DNA of 64,000 bases. Source: DAITQM01 sp036832975 (GTDB taxonomy: Bacteria; Pseudomonadota; Gammaproteobacteria; Xanthomonadales; Wenzhouxiangellaceae). Both the position numbers and the translations under genes were made by a program. Under the pieces are notes generated by a model. It made no database searches. It saw nothing but the letters and a program-made list of their open reading frames with translations, and was not told the origin of the DNA. Where the stretch lies: contig DAITQM010000003.1 of the NCBI GenBank assembly GCA_036832975.1, positions 113,500 through 177,499 on the forward strand. The letters run 5' to 3'. This document shows, in pieces, positions 25,988 to 35,030 of the stretch. Position 1 is the first letter of the stretch; each line of letters begins with the position of its first letter.

Positions 25988-26230
25988 ATGGAAAGCATAC
26001 TGGGTTGGTTGATTGTCGGGGCGCTGGCCGGCTGGCTGGCCGGCAAGATCATGAAAGGCAGTGGATTCGGCCTGATCGCCAACATCGCGATCGGCATCGC
26101 CGGCGCGGTGATCGGTGGCTGGATCTTCCGGATGCTCGGCACATTGCCGTCCGGGCTGGCCGGCTCCCTGGTCACCGCGACGCTCGGCGCCATTATCCTG
26201 CTCGGTGTCGCCCGCTGGTTGCGACGCTAG
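25988..26230 (+). CDS. GlsB/YeaQ/YmgE family membrane protein
   Basis: An 80-residue protein with three hydrophobic, glycine-rich segments. WLIVGALAGWLAGKIMKGSG and GLIANIAIGIAGAVIGGWIF are the standard GlsB/YeaQ (transglycosylase-associated) pattern. The family is stress-induced in several bacteria; biochemical role unknown. The start is the only ATG giving the family length. The stretch between the MITE and this gene (25719-25987) shows no further gene. Confidence 0.85.
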   Translation: MESILGWLIVGALAGWLAGKIMKGSGFGLIANIAIGIAGAVIGGWIFRMLGTLPSGLAGSLVTATLGAIILLGVARWLRR

Positions 26231-26299
26231 CCGCCTGTCGGGTTTGCCGGTCGCGGGTCACTTCGCCGATATCGAGTGCGCCGATCGCCGACAATCACG

Positions 26300-27148
26300 A
26301 TGAATCGAATGCAAAAAGACGAACCAGACTGGCCAGACTGCCCGCCGGCCGCCAGCGTATGGCAGATTCCATCGGGCCTGCTCGATCTCGCCGAAGCCCG
26401 AGCGCGGGCCGGCGGGGTGCTGGCGCTTTCCGGACCGCCCGGCATCGGCAAAACGCAACTCGGCTTCGATCTCGCCCTGCATTTGCGCCGCCCGGACCGG
26501 CGAATCGAGGTGCTCAGCCTCGACGATTTCTATATCCCCGAACATGGCCGGGCACGCGACCCGATGGCCAATCACCCGCTGTTTCGGACGCGCGGCGTCC
26601 CCGGTACGCACCAGCTCGAACGGCTCATCGCCTGCATGGCGAGCATGAGCCGCGGCGAAAACACGATGGTGCCGCGCTTCGACAAACTGCTCGACCGGCC
26701 GCAACCTGCCCGTCGCTGGCGGGCCGGCCGGCCGGTACAGTTGTTCATTCTCGAAGGCTGGTGCCTCGGCGCCCCGGCCGTCGCCGACGAAGACCTGGCC
26801 GAACCGCTCAACGATCTAGAGCGCAACGGCGACCCCGACGCCCGGTGGCGGCGGCAAGTCAACCACAAGCTGCGTTATTACGAAGCCAGAATGCGCCCGC
26901 TGATCGCCGATCTGTGGTTTTTACTGCCCCCCGATTGGGACCACGTCCGCCGCTGGCGGCGCGAACAGGAAGAATGCCTGCCGGGCAGCGGCCCACGCAA
27001 GGACGGCGCGGCGGTCGATGAATTTTTGCAACATTTCGAACGGCTGGCCCGGCGCATGATGGAGCAGCCACCGGCCGGGGCCCTGATCCTGCCGGTCGAC
27101 GCCGAACGCCGGCTCGGCCAACCCTATCGCCGCGAACAAAACGCCTGA
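26300..27148 (+). CDS. D-glycerate 3-kinase-like P-loop kinase
   Basis: About 282 residues. Walker A is SGPPGIGKTQLG. LSLDDFYIPEHGRARDPMAN, HPLFRTRGVPGTHQLERL, MVPRFDKLLDRPQPARRW and LFILEGWCLGA match the plant/cyanobacterial D-glycerate 3-kinase (GLYK) and the bacterial YggC-like branch, which phosphorylate glycerate to 3-phosphoglycerate. ATG at 26300 is chosen; GTG at 26276 is an alternative. It is followed by sbcB after 6 bp. Confidence 0.8.
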   Translation: MNRMQKDEPDWPDCPPAASVWQIPSGLLDLAEARARAGGVLALSGPPGIGKTQLGFDLALHLRRPDRRIEVLSLDDFYIPEHGRARDPMANHPLFRTRGVPGTHQLERLIACMASMSRGENTMVPRFDKLLDRPQPARRWRAGRPVQLFILEGWCLGAPAVADEDLAEPLNDLERNGDPDARWRRQVNHKLRYYEARMRPLIADLWFLLPPDWDHVRRWRREQEECLPGSGPRKDGAAVDEFLQHFERLARRMMEQPPAGALILPVDAERRLGQPYRREQNA

Positions 27149-27154
27149 GCCCCG

Positions 27155-28609
27155 ATGGCCGCCGCCCCGGGGTTCTGGTTTTACGATTACGAAACGTTCG
27201 GCACCCGCCCGACGCGCGACCGCGTCGCCCAATTCGCGGCGTTGCGCACCGATCCGTCGCTGACCCCGATCGGCGAGCCCGAAATCCTCTATTGCGCCCC
27301 GACCCCCGATTTTCTGCCCGATCCGCAAGCCTGCCTGATCACCGGCATCACGCCGCAGGCGGCGCGCCGCAACGGGGTGTGCGAGTGGGAATTCGCGGCC
27401 CAGGTCCACCACCGGCTCAGCCGGCCGCAAAGCTGCATCGCCGGTTACAACAATTTTCGCTTCGACGACGAATTCACCCGCTATCTGTTCTATCGCAACG
27501 CTCTCGACCCCTACGCCCACGAATTCCGCAACGGCAACAGCCGCTTCGATCTGATCGACGTGCTGCGCCTGGCATTTGCGCTGCGCCCGGACGGCATCGT
27601 CTGGCCGGCACACGACAACGGCAAGCCGAGTTTCAGACTCGAGGATCTGGCGGCGGCCAACGGCATCGAACACGGCCGGGCGCACGACGCGGCGACCGAC
27701 GTCGCCAACACCGCGGCGCTCGCCCGCCTGCTGCAGCGGGCGCAACCGAAGCTGTGGGACTGGGCGCTGCGTCTGCGTCTCAAAACCAAGGTCGAGTCCC
27801 TGCTCACCACCGAACCCATCCTGCTCCACGTCTCGGCGCGTTACCCGGCCGAACGCGGCTGCCTCGCGCCGGTGGCCGTGCTCGGCCGCCATCCGCTGAT
27901 CAACAACCAATATCTGGTATACGACCTCGGCGAAGATCCGCAGCCGTTTTTAGAACTGCCGGCCAACGACCTGGAGGACCTGCTCTACACGCCGGCCGCC
28001 GACCTGCCGGACGGGCGCCAACGCCTGCCGGTCAAAACGGTGCGCATCAACCGGGTGCCGATGATCGCGCCGGTGAACGCGGCGCACGGCGCCGATCTCG
28101 GCCGGATCGGTCTCGACCTCGACCAGGCTCGGCGCCACGCCGAACTTCTGGCCACCGCTTCCGATTTTGCAGGGCGGGTGCAAACTTTGTTTAGCCGCGC
28201 CCGCTTCGCCGCCGACGGCGACGTCGAGGCGGCGCTTTACGACGGTTTTATTTCCGACGCCGACCGGGCGCTGCTCAACCGGCTGCGCGCCGCACCGCCC
28301 GGCGACTGGAATACGCTGCTGGCCGCGAGCCGCGACCCGAGAATCCCGGAGTTGATGTTCCGCGTCCGCGCCCGGCACTTTCCCGAAACCCTCGACGCCG
28401 CCGAACAACGGAGGTGGCGCCGCCAGCGCCGCCGGCGCTTGTACGATCCGGATTGGGCGACGATCACCGTCGATGATTACCGCGCCACGCTTGCGGCCTG
28501 GCGCGCCGCCGGCACGGCACCGCCGGTCCTGATCGACGAGTTGGAAAGCTGGCTCGCGGAACTCGACCTCGACGAACTGGAAGGCGATGGAAACGACGAA
28601 AACGAATGA
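27155..28609 (+). CDS. sbcB: Exodeoxyribonuclease I
   Basis: A 484-residue 3'-5' single-strand exonuclease of recombination and mismatch repair. The DnaQ-like Exo I motif FYDYETFGTRPTRDRVAQFA, GYNNFRFDDEFTRYLFYRN (Exo II) and EHGRAHDAATDVANTAALAR (Exo III) are intact; the SH3-like and C-terminal domains follow (KTVRINRVPMIAP). Overlaps the next gene by 23 bp. Confidence 0.93.
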   Translation: MAAAPGFWFYDYETFGTRPTRDRVAQFAALRTDPSLTPIGEPEILYCAPTPDFLPDPQACLITGITPQAARRNGVCEWEFAAQVHHRLSRPQSCIAGYNNFRFDDEFTRYLFYRNALDPYAHEFRNGNSRFDLIDVLRLAFALRPDGIVWPAHDNGKPSFRLEDLAAANGIEHGRAHDAATDVANTAALARLLQRAQPKLWDWALRLRLKTKVESLLTTEPILLHVSARYPAERGCLAPVAVLGRHPLINNQYLVYDLGEDPQPFLELPANDLEDLLYTPAADLPDGRQRLPVKTVRINRVPMIAPVNAAHGADLGRIGLDLDQARRHAELLATASDFAGRVQTLFSRARFAADGDVEAALYDGFISDADRALLNRLRAAPPGDWNTLLAASRDPRIPELMFRVRARHFPETLDAAEQRRWRRQRRRRLYDPDWATITVDDYRATLAAWRAAGTAPPVLIDELESWLAELDLDELEGDGNDENE

Positions 28610-30794
28610 AGCGGCCGCGGCCCTGGAGCAGGCCGTCGAGGCGGCGATCGACGCCCTCGGCCACCACCTGGTGCTCGGCGCACCGCTCGGCATCGGCAAA
28701 CCGAACCCGCTGCTCAACGCCTTCTACCGGCGCGCCGCCGCCGACCCGGAACTACGCCTCGATGTGTTCACCGCGCTGTCGCTGGCCGTGCCGCCGGCCG
28801 GCGGCGGTCTGAAAGGCCGTTTCGCCCGGCCATTCCTCGCCCGCCATTTCGGCGATTACCCGCACCTCGAATGGCTCGCCGACCTCAAATCCGACAATCT
28901 GCCGCCCAACGTCACGGTCAGTGAGTTTTACCTGCAACCCGGATCGATGCTCGGCCGGCCGGCGGCGCAACGCCGTTACGTGAGCAGCAATTACACGCAC
29001 GTCGCCCGCGATATGGAACGGCGCGGCGTCAACCTGATCTGCCAAGCGGTCGCAGCGCGCGATACGCCGCACGGCCGGATGCTGAGCCTGTCATCCAATC
29101 CGGACGTCACACTGGACCTCATCGACCGTCTCAAAAAAGGGCAGCGGCCGTATTACACGATCGCGCTCGTCAACCGTCACCTGCCGTACATGGCCGGCGA
29201 CGCCGAGGTGCCGGCTTCGACTTTCGATCGGGTGCTCGACGATCCGGCGCTCGATTACCTGCCGTTCGCCCCGCCGCGCGCCCCGATCGACCTCGCCGAC
29301 CACGCCATCGGACTGTACGCCAGTCTGCTCGTCGCCGACGGCGGCACCTTGCAGATCGGCATCGGTTCGCTCGGCGAATCGCTGGCTCATTTCCTATTGC
29401 ACAGGCAACACCACAACGCCGACTGGCGGGCCTTGTGCGCCGCAGTGCTCGACGAACCGACGCGCGATCTGGTCAGCCATTGGGGCGGCCTGGAACCGTT
29501 CGCGAAAGGGTTATACGCGGCCAGTGAAATGTTCATGGATGCCTTCATCCACCTGTACCGCGGCGGCATACTCAAGCGCCGGGTCTACGACGACCTGCAC
29601 CTGCAGGAACTGCTCAATGGCGGGGCGATCGACGAGATCCCCTCGCCGGCGATGCTCGCCGCCCTCTACCGCGCCGGCAAGATCGCCGCGCCGCTCAGCC
29701 CCGACGATCTTGCCTGGCTGCAACACTGGGGGATCATCGACTCCACAGTGACCTTACAAGATGGCATATTGCTGGCGCCCGGAGGCGAGCGCGTGCCGGC
29801 CGACCCACGGCACGGCGATGCCGCCCGCTGGGGGCCCATCCTCGGCCCCCGGCTGAGCCACGGCAAGCTGCTGCACGCCGCGTTTTTCCTCGGTTCGCGC
29901 TGGTTTTACGAAACGCTCTCGGCCCTACCCGCCGACGAGCGGGCGCTGTTCGCGATGTGTCGCGTGTCGCGGATCAACCAGCTCTATCAGGGCGAAGCGC
30001 TCGATCGTGCCCAGCGACTCGAATCGCGCTTCATGAACACGACGATGAAAATGACGCTGCTCGGCGCCGCGGCCTCGGAGACGCTGGCTAACGGCCAGGT
30101 CGTCAGCGGCGTCGGCGGGCAATATAATTTCGTGGCGATGGCCCATGCCCTGGAACGCAGCCGGTCGATCCTGCTGCTGCGCGCCACGCGCCGCCAGAAC
30201 GGCAAGCTCGAAAGCAACATCGTCTGGGAATACCCGCAGGTGACGATTCCGCGCCACCTGCGCGACTTGGTGGTCACTGAATACGGCATCGCCGACCTGC
30301 GCAACAAAAGCGACGAAGAAGTCATCATCGCGCTTTTGGCGATCGCCGACGCACGTTTCCAGGAAGACCTGTTGGCCGCGGCGCACAGCGCCGGAAAGAT
30401 CGACCCTGCCTGGCGCCTGCCGCCGGAATTCCGGCGCAATACACCGGACGAACTCGCCCGCCGCTTGGCGCCGCACGCCCGTCTGTTGCCCAGATGGCCC
30501 TTCGGCAGCGACTTCGACGAGCTGGAACTACGCCTGCTGAACGCGCTCCAGTGGCTGGCGGCCCACCAGAGCCGGCCACTCGCCCTGTGGCGCGCCTGGC
30601 GCGCCGGACGGACAGCCGGCGATCGCACTTTCGAGGCACGCTGGCGCGAACGGTTGGGATTTCATGAGCCGCTGGCCTTCAAGGACCGTCTGCAGGCCCG
30701 CCTGGTGCGCGGGGCGCTGCACCTGGCGACACCCGACGCGCCAGTTATACACACCGGCGACGACGCCACAGGCCGTCAAGTTACAAAAAAATGA
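28587..30794 (+). CDS. Acetyl-CoA hydrolase/transferase family protein
   Basis: A 735-residue protein, longer than most class I CoA-transferases of the acetyl-CoA hydrolase/4-hydroxybutyrate CoA-transferase type (about 430-500 residues). The core is recognisable: ADGGTLQIGIGSLGESLAHF, the ASEMFMDAFIHLY stretch, SGVGGQYNFVAMAHALERSR, and VVTEYGIADLRNKSDEEV near the C-terminal domain. The extra length is an N-terminal segment and an insertion around residues 350-450. Substrate not deducible. The start lies inside sbcB. Confidence 0.8.
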   Translation: METTKTNEAAAALEQAVEAAIDALGHHLVLGAPLGIGKPNPLLNAFYRRAAADPELRLDVFTALSLAVPPAGGGLKGRFARPFLARHFGDYPHLEWLADLKSDNLPPNVTVSEFYLQPGSMLGRPAAQRRYVSSNYTHVARDMERRGVNLICQAVAARDTPHGRMLSLSSNPDVTLDLIDRLKKGQRPYYTIALVNRHLPYMAGDAEVPASTFDRVLDDPALDYLPFAPPRAPIDLADHAIGLYASLLVADGGTLQIGIGSLGESLAHFLLHRQHHNADWRALCAAVLDEPTRDLVSHWGGLEPFAKGLYAASEMFMDAFIHLYRGGILKRRVYDDLHLQELLNGGAIDEIPSPAMLAALYRAGKIAAPLSPDDLAWLQHWGIIDSTVTLQDGILLAPGGERVPADPRHGDAARWGPILGPRLSHGKLLHAAFFLGSRWFYETLSALPADERALFAMCRVSRINQLYQGEALDRAQRLESRFMNTTMKMTLLGAAASETLANGQVVSGVGGQYNFVAMAHALERSRSILLLRATRRQNGKLESNIVWEYPQVTIPRHLRDLVVTEYGIADLRNKSDEEVIIALLAIADARFQEDLLAAAHSAGKIDPAWRLPPEFRRNTPDELARRLAPHARLLPRWPFGSDFDELELRLLNALQWLAAHQSRPLALWRAWRAGRTAGDRTFEARWRERLGFHEPLAFKDRLQARLVRGALHLATPDAPVIHTGDDATGRQVTKK

Positions 30795-30998
30795 TTACGT
30801 TCGATTATAAAAATATCATATAACATATTGTTTTTATTGAAATTTATTCATGAACACCTTCTGGTCAATGCGCGGCAGGCAAAGTCGCTTCGAAGACCGC
30901 TGTTTTTCGTCCACAACGTTATCCACAAGCATTGTGGATAAGCGGCACGCCCGCCGCTCGACGCGCTCCGAATCACCGAATCGTGTTAAGCTCTGACG
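30795..30998. promoter_or_regulatory. AT-rich gap with paired DnaA boxes
   Basis: The first 60 bases are strikingly AT-rich for this genome. At 30919-30927 and 30933-30941 lie TTATCCACA and TGTGGATAA, two perfect DnaA-box consensus sequences in inverted orientation 5 bases apart. A partial Zur-like half site (ATGTTATAT on the minus strand, near 30816-30830) also falls here, ahead of the metal-uptake genes. No dnaA, gidA or rpmH is nearby, so an origin is unlikely; DnaA titration or control is possible. Confidence 0.5.
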
Positions 30999-31280
30999 AT
31001 GATCCGCAAGCCGGTCAGGCTCCTGTTGCTGGTCCTGTCGTTCGTCGCGGCGCAGGCGGCGCTGGCCGCGCACGACCTCTCGCATTCGGTTCCGGATCCG
31101 ATCCAATGCCCGCTGTGCGCCGGCCACTTGCAGTCCGGCTGCGGGCTCGCGCCGAGCCCGTCGTATTCGCCCGTGGTCAAGACCGCGGCGGGAGTATTCG
31201 ACGCGGCCGCCATTCCCGCCGCTCCCGCCCCCCGATTCCACCTCTACCGCTCCCGCGCTCCTCCCGCTTCTTTCCACTGA
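30999..31280 (+). CDS. Small exported Cys/His protein (DUF2946-like)
   Basis: 93 residues with a signal peptide (about 1-23). The mature start AHDLSHSVPDPIQCPLCAGH has the His- and CxxC-rich pattern of small secreted proteins often found next to zinc or copper uptake genes. It heads a run with a porin, a metal-binding protein and a metal permease, so a role in zinc handling or sensing is plausible but unproven. Confidence 0.6.
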   Translation: MIRKPVRLLLLVLSFVAAQAALAAHDLSHSVPDPIQCPLCAGHLQSGCGLAPSPSYSPVVKTAAGVFDAAAIPAAPAPRFHLYRSRAPPASFH

Positions 31281-31407
31281 TCGTACCCGCCTTCAAAGCA
31301 ACCCGGTAGCCCCCGGCTGATGCAGGCCTCGTGTCTGTTCCGTCCGGTCGCGACAAGGGCGCTTTGACCGCAGCAGTCGGTTTCAGGACATCATCAGGAG
31401 GAGCACC

Positions 31408-32817
31408 ATGTCGAATTTCCGCCGGACCCTGATTGGGTCGCTCGTTTTGCTGGGCTTTCAAGTTGCGGCGCAACCCGCGCCGCCGCCGGACAACCCCGAT
31501 CTCGCCACGCTGCACGCCGAACTCAAAGCCTTGCGCGCCGAGTACGAAGCGCGCATCGCCGCACTGGAAACGCGCCTGGCCGCTGCCGAACAGGCAGCCG
31601 ATGAAGCGCGCAACGAAGCTGAAGTCACCCAGCAGACCGCCCAAAGCGCGGCGGCGGTCGCCGCCGCAACGCCGCCAACCGCCGCCGCTCCGGCCGGCGG
31701 CGGCAAGGCATTCAACCCGGATATCAGCATTATTCTGCAGGGGCGCTACGGGGCGTTCAGCCAGGAGCCGGAAAGCCGCTTTATTCCGGGCATCTTGACC
31801 GGCGGCGAGGCGGCCGAAGGCGCCGGCGTCGGCGCCGAGGGTTTTGCATTGGACGAAACCGAACTTGACCTCAGCGCCAATATCGATGATAAGTTCTACG
31901 GCTTTGCCTCGATCGCCCTCAACCAGGATGAGACCGACACCGAGGTTGAACTCGAGGAACTCTATCTGCAAACTCTCGCCCTGCCGGCCGGCTTCAATAT
32001 CAAAGCCGGACAGTTTTTCTCGGAAATCGGCTATCTCAACAAAGTCCACTCCCACGCCTGGGATTTCATCGATCAGCCGCTCGCTTATCAGGGCCTGCTC
32101 GGCAACCAGTTCATCGATCCCGGCGTACAGGTGACCTGGCTCGCGCCGGCGCCGTTCTACCTGCGCTTCGGCGGCGAGGTCTTTGCCGGTGATCATTTCC
32201 CGGCCGGCGGCAGCGCCAACGACGGCGTCGGAGCACAGACCGCGTTCGTCGATTTCGGCGGCGACGTCGGTAGCGGGCATAGCTGGCAGGCCGGCCTGTC
32301 GTGGTTCAACGCCAATGTCAGGGAGCGCTTATCGGAGTTCGACGAGGTCGGCGTCACGTTCGACGGCGATAGCAATTTGTATATCGCCGATCTGGTTTGG
32401 AAATGGGCGCCGGGCGGCAATCCGAAAAATACCCATCTGATTATCCAGAGCGAGTATTTGCGCCGCGAGGAAGACGGCCGTCTGGCGCTCGGTGACGGTG
32501 CGGAAAGCGACTATCACGGCAAGCAGAGCGGCTGGTATCTCCAGAGCGTGTATCAGTTCATGCCGCAATGGCGGATTGGCATGCGCTATGATCGGCTGGC
32601 GATCGATAACAAGATACCCGACCTGCCCAGCGATCTGTTCTTCGCCGATACCGCCCGCAACCCCTGGCGGTTTTCGGCGATGCTCGATTATTCGAACAGC
32701 GAATTCAGCCGCCTGCGCTTGCAGTTCAATCAGGAAAACCTGAATGGTGAAGACGAGCAGCAGGTTTTTCTGCAATACATCATGAGCCTGGGCGCCCACG
32801 GGGCGCACGGATTTTAG
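31408..32817 (+). CDS. Outer membrane porin-like protein of metal-uptake cluster
   Basis: A 469-residue exported beta-barrel protein. Signal peptide about 1-22; a coiled coil (residues about 31-70, LATLHAELKALRAEYEARIA) precedes the barrel, whose strands alternate polar and hydrophobic residues and end in phenylalanine (GAHGAHGF), the usual outer-membrane assembly signal. Repeated HSHAWDF and AGDHF contain histidines. Similar proteins sit with zinc ABC genes in marine gammaproteobacteria. A GGAGG ribosome site precedes the ATG. Confidence 0.75.
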   Translation: MSNFRRTLIGSLVLLGFQVAAQPAPPPDNPDLATLHAELKALRAEYEARIAALETRLAAAEQAADEARNEAEVTQQTAQSAAAVAAATPPTAAAPAGGGKAFNPDISIILQGRYGAFSQEPESRFIPGILTGGEAAEGAGVGAEGFALDETELDLSANIDDKFYGFASIALNQDETDTEVELEELYLQTLALPAGFNIKAGQFFSEIGYLNKVHSHAWDFIDQPLAYQGLLGNQFIDPGVQVTWLAPAPFYLRFGGEVFAGDHFPAGGSANDGVGAQTAFVDFGGDVGSGHSWQAGLSWFNANVRERLSEFDEVGVTFDGDSNLYIADLVWKWAPGGNPKNTHLIIQSEYLRREEDGRLALGDGAESDYHGKQSGWYLQSVYQFMPQWRIGMRYDRLAIDNKIPDLPSDLFFADTARNPWRFSAMLDYSNSEFSRLRLQFNQENLNGEDEQQVFLQYIMSLGAHGAHGF

Positions 32818-32827
32818 GAGAAACGGT

Positions 32828-33730
32828 ATGAAATCGATTCGATCTATTTTCCTGTTTTTGACCTGTACCGCGCCGGCCGCGGCGGCCGACCTCAACGTTT
32901 TTGCCTGCGAACCGGAATGGGCGGCGCTGCTCGCCGAACTGGCCGGGCCACGAGTCGCTGTCACCTCGGCGACCACTGCGGCGCAGGACGTACACACGAT
33001 CCAGGCCCGGCCAAGCCTGATCGCCGCGGCGCGGCGCGCCGATCTGGTGGTGTGCAGCGGCGCGTCCCTCGAAATCGGCTGGCTGCCGCTTCTACTGCGC
33101 CAATCGACCAACAACCGGGTGATGCCCGGGCAGCCCGGGTACTTCGAAACGGCGCTCGAAGTGCCGCGCCTGGAAGTACCGTCGGTGGTCGATCGCGCGG
33201 CCGGCGACATTCATCCGTTCGGCAACCCTCACGTGCAGCTCGATCCACGCAACATCACGCCGATCGCCACCGCGTTGAGCCGCCGCTTGATCCAGCTCGA
33301 TCCGTCCGGCGCGGCCGACTACCGCGCCCGGCTCGACGATTTCCGACAGCGCTGGAACCAGGCGCTGGCCGGCTGGGAAGCACGCGCCGTGCCGCTCGCC
33401 GGCCTGCGCCTGGTCGTCCACCACAACAGTTGGGTGTATCTCGCAGCCTGGCTCCATCTCGATATCGTCGGCTATCTCGAACCCAAGCCCGGCCTGCCGC
33501 CGACCAGCGGCCACCTGGCCGAATTGCTCGCCACGCTCAAAGACCAACCACCGGCGGCGATCGTCCGTTCCGCCTATCAGAGCGAACGGCCGTCGGCCTG
33601 GCTCGCCGAGCGCACCGGCAGCACCGCAATCGAACTGCCGCATACCGTCGATGGCAAGGAAATCAAGGATCTTTTCACCTTGTTCGACGAAATTTTGCGC
33701 CGCCTGTCGACCGTCGCGGGCACCCCATGA
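32828..33730 (+). CDS. Zinc/manganese ABC substrate-binding protein (ZnuA-like)
   Basis: A 300-residue periplasmic protein of the cluster 9 metal-binding family. Signal peptide about 1-20; FACEPEWAALLAELAG opens the mature part. Likely metal ligands include His in DVHTIQARPS, GDIHPFGNPHVQLDPRN and LVVHHNSWVYLA. Unlike classical ZnuA there is no long His/Asp-rich loop. Stop and permease start overlap (ATGA). Confidence 0.85.
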   Translation: MKSIRSIFLFLTCTAPAAAADLNVFACEPEWAALLAELAGPRVAVTSATTAAQDVHTIQARPSLIAAARRADLVVCSGASLEIGWLPLLLRQSTNNRVMPGQPGYFETALEVPRLEVPSVVDRAAGDIHPFGNPHVQLDPRNITPIATALSRRLIQLDPSGAADYRARLDDFRQRWNQALAGWEARAVPLAGLRLVVHHNSWVYLAAWLHLDIVGYLEPKPGLPPTSGHLAELLATLKDQPPAAIVRSAYQSERPSAWLAERTGSTAIELPHTVDGKEIKDLFTLFDEILRRLSTVAGTP

Positions 33731-34491
33731 ACACCGCGGCGCTCGACTGGTCCATCCTCGGCCCGGCGTTCATCGCCGGCCTTTTGGTGCTCAGCACGCA
33801 TATCCCGCTCGGTCGCGAAGTGCTGCGCCGCGGCATTATCTTCATCGACCTGGCGATCGCCCAGGTCGCCGGGCTCGGCGTGATCACGGCGCATCTTTTG
33901 GCCTGGGAACTTTCCGGCTGGGAAGTCCAACTCGCCGCCGGCGCCGCCGCGGTCCTCGGGGCCTTGCTGTTGACGTGGAGCGAGAGACGCTTTGCGGCGA
34001 TTCAGGAGGCGCTGATCGGCACCCTGTTCGTCCTCGCCGCGACCGGCGGTATCCTGCTTCTGGCCCGCAATCCGCACGGTGGTGAACAGCTCAAGAATCT
34101 TTTGGTCGGGCAGATCCTGTGGGTCAACTACCGTGATCTATGGCCGGTCGCCGGGCTCTATGCCGGAGTTCTCGCCCTGTGGTACGGCGGGCGCGGCCGG
34201 CTCGGGCGCAGCGGCTTTTATCTGCTGTTCGCGGTGACGGTGACCGCTGCGGTCCAATTGGTCGGCGTTTACCTGGTGTTCGCCAGTCTGATCGTTCCAG
34301 CGCTGGCCGGCCGCGCCTGGCCGCCCCGCGGCGCCCGCTGGGTTGCGTTCGCCACCGGTATCGCCGGTTATGCCGCCGGTCTGATCCTGTCGGCCCTGCT
34401 CGACCTGCCGACCGGCGCCGTTGTCGTCTGGTGCCTGGCACTCGCCGCCGTCGCCGCGGCATTGCTGCGGCCGCGAGCGTCAATGTCGTGA
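33727..34491 (+). CDS. Metal ABC transporter permease (ZnuB-like)
   Basis: About 254 residues with eight or so membrane segments. RRGIIFIDLAIAQVAGLGV and YLVFASLIVPALAG are typical ABC-3 permease motifs. The ATPase that should energise it is absent from the cluster and from the whole window, so it is encoded elsewhere or lost. A strong hairpin with a T-rich tail follows 28 bp later. Confidence 0.85.
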   Translation: MNTAALDWSILGPAFIAGLLVLSTHIPLGREVLRRGIIFIDLAIAQVAGLGVITAHLLAWELSGWEVQLAAGAAAVLGALLLTWSERRFAAIQEALIGTLFVLAATGGILLLARNPHGGEQLKNLLVGQILWVNYRDLWPVAGLYAGVLALWYGGRGRLGRSGFYLLFAVTVTAAVQLVGVYLVFASLIVPALAGRAWPPRGARWVAFATGIAGYAAGLILSALLDLPTGAVVVWCLALAAVAAALLRPRASMS

Positions 34492-34518
34492 TGGATGATA
34501 GTGAAGGTCTGAATCAGT

Positions 34519-34547
34519 GCAAAGTTCGGCACCTGTCCGAACTTTGC
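34519..34547 (+). terminator. Intrinsic terminator of metal-uptake cluster
   Basis: GCAAAGTTCGG and CCGAACTTTGC make a perfect 11-bp stem with a 7-base loop, followed by TTCTTATTTC. It closes the plus-strand cluster and may also serve the converging minus-strand gene. Confidence 0.7.
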
Positions 34548-34550
34548 TTC

Positions 34551-35030
34551 TTATTTCATTCTGGTCACTCGTATCCGAGTGCCGTGTTTGACGCTTTCGA
34601 GAAAAAATGAATTGAATGAGCCGCGGGTGATCCGGTAGCCGCCGGCGTCGTCCCAGGTGAAGTGTTTGTCGTCGATCTGGCGCCAGACCTGGCCGTTGTC
34701 CAATGTGACGATCCAGCGGTCATAACGGTCCGGGCGGCGATCGACGATGGTCACCGCCAGTGCATCCGGGCGTTGCGGCTCGCGGTGGCGGGCTTCGAGG
34801 CCGAATTGTCCAGCGTCGCCGGCCTCGGCGGCGACGTCCTCAGCCGGCAACGTTGCGCCAGCTTCGATGGCTAAACGGTCGTAACAGTCAAGACGCGCCT
34901 CGCGCTCGGCCAGCGCCGCGCAGGCCAGCAAGCGTTCGCTGTCCAGCAAAGCCGCGGGCGCATTCCCGATGCCGAGTGCCCCGCCAACGGCCACCGCGCC
35001 ACAGACGAACAGCCACCCGGCGCTACGCAT
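34551..35030 (-). CDS. Exported protein with CAALAERE...LDCYDRLA motif
   Basis: About 159 residues starting MRSAGWLFVCGAVAVGGALG (signal sequence). The motif LLACAALAEREARLDCYDRL, two cysteines in a short helix, recurs in many small periplasmic proteins including VasI/TagO-like ones. The C-terminal TLDNGQVWRQIDDKHFTW resembles an SH3-like fold. No type VI secretion genes are near. Start chosen because TGATG overlaps the ampE stop. Confidence 0.65.
   Translation of the reverse strand: MRSAGWLFVCGAVAVGGALGIGNAPAALLDSERLLACAALAEREARLDCYDRLAIEAGATLPAEDVAAEAGDAGQFGLEARHREPQRPDALAVTIVDRRPDRYDRWIVTLDNGQVWRQIDDKHFTWDDAGGYRITRGSFNSFFLESVKHGTRIRVTRMK

Noticed and set aside
30810..30832. Zur operator upstream of the metal-uptake genes
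   Set aside because: Only one half-site (ATGTTATAT) fits; the opposite half is too degenerate and it lies about 170 bp from the first gene.
30795..30941. Chromosomal replication origin
   Set aside because: Only two DnaA boxes and no dnaA, dnaN, gidA or rpmH nearby; kept only as a regulatory candidate.
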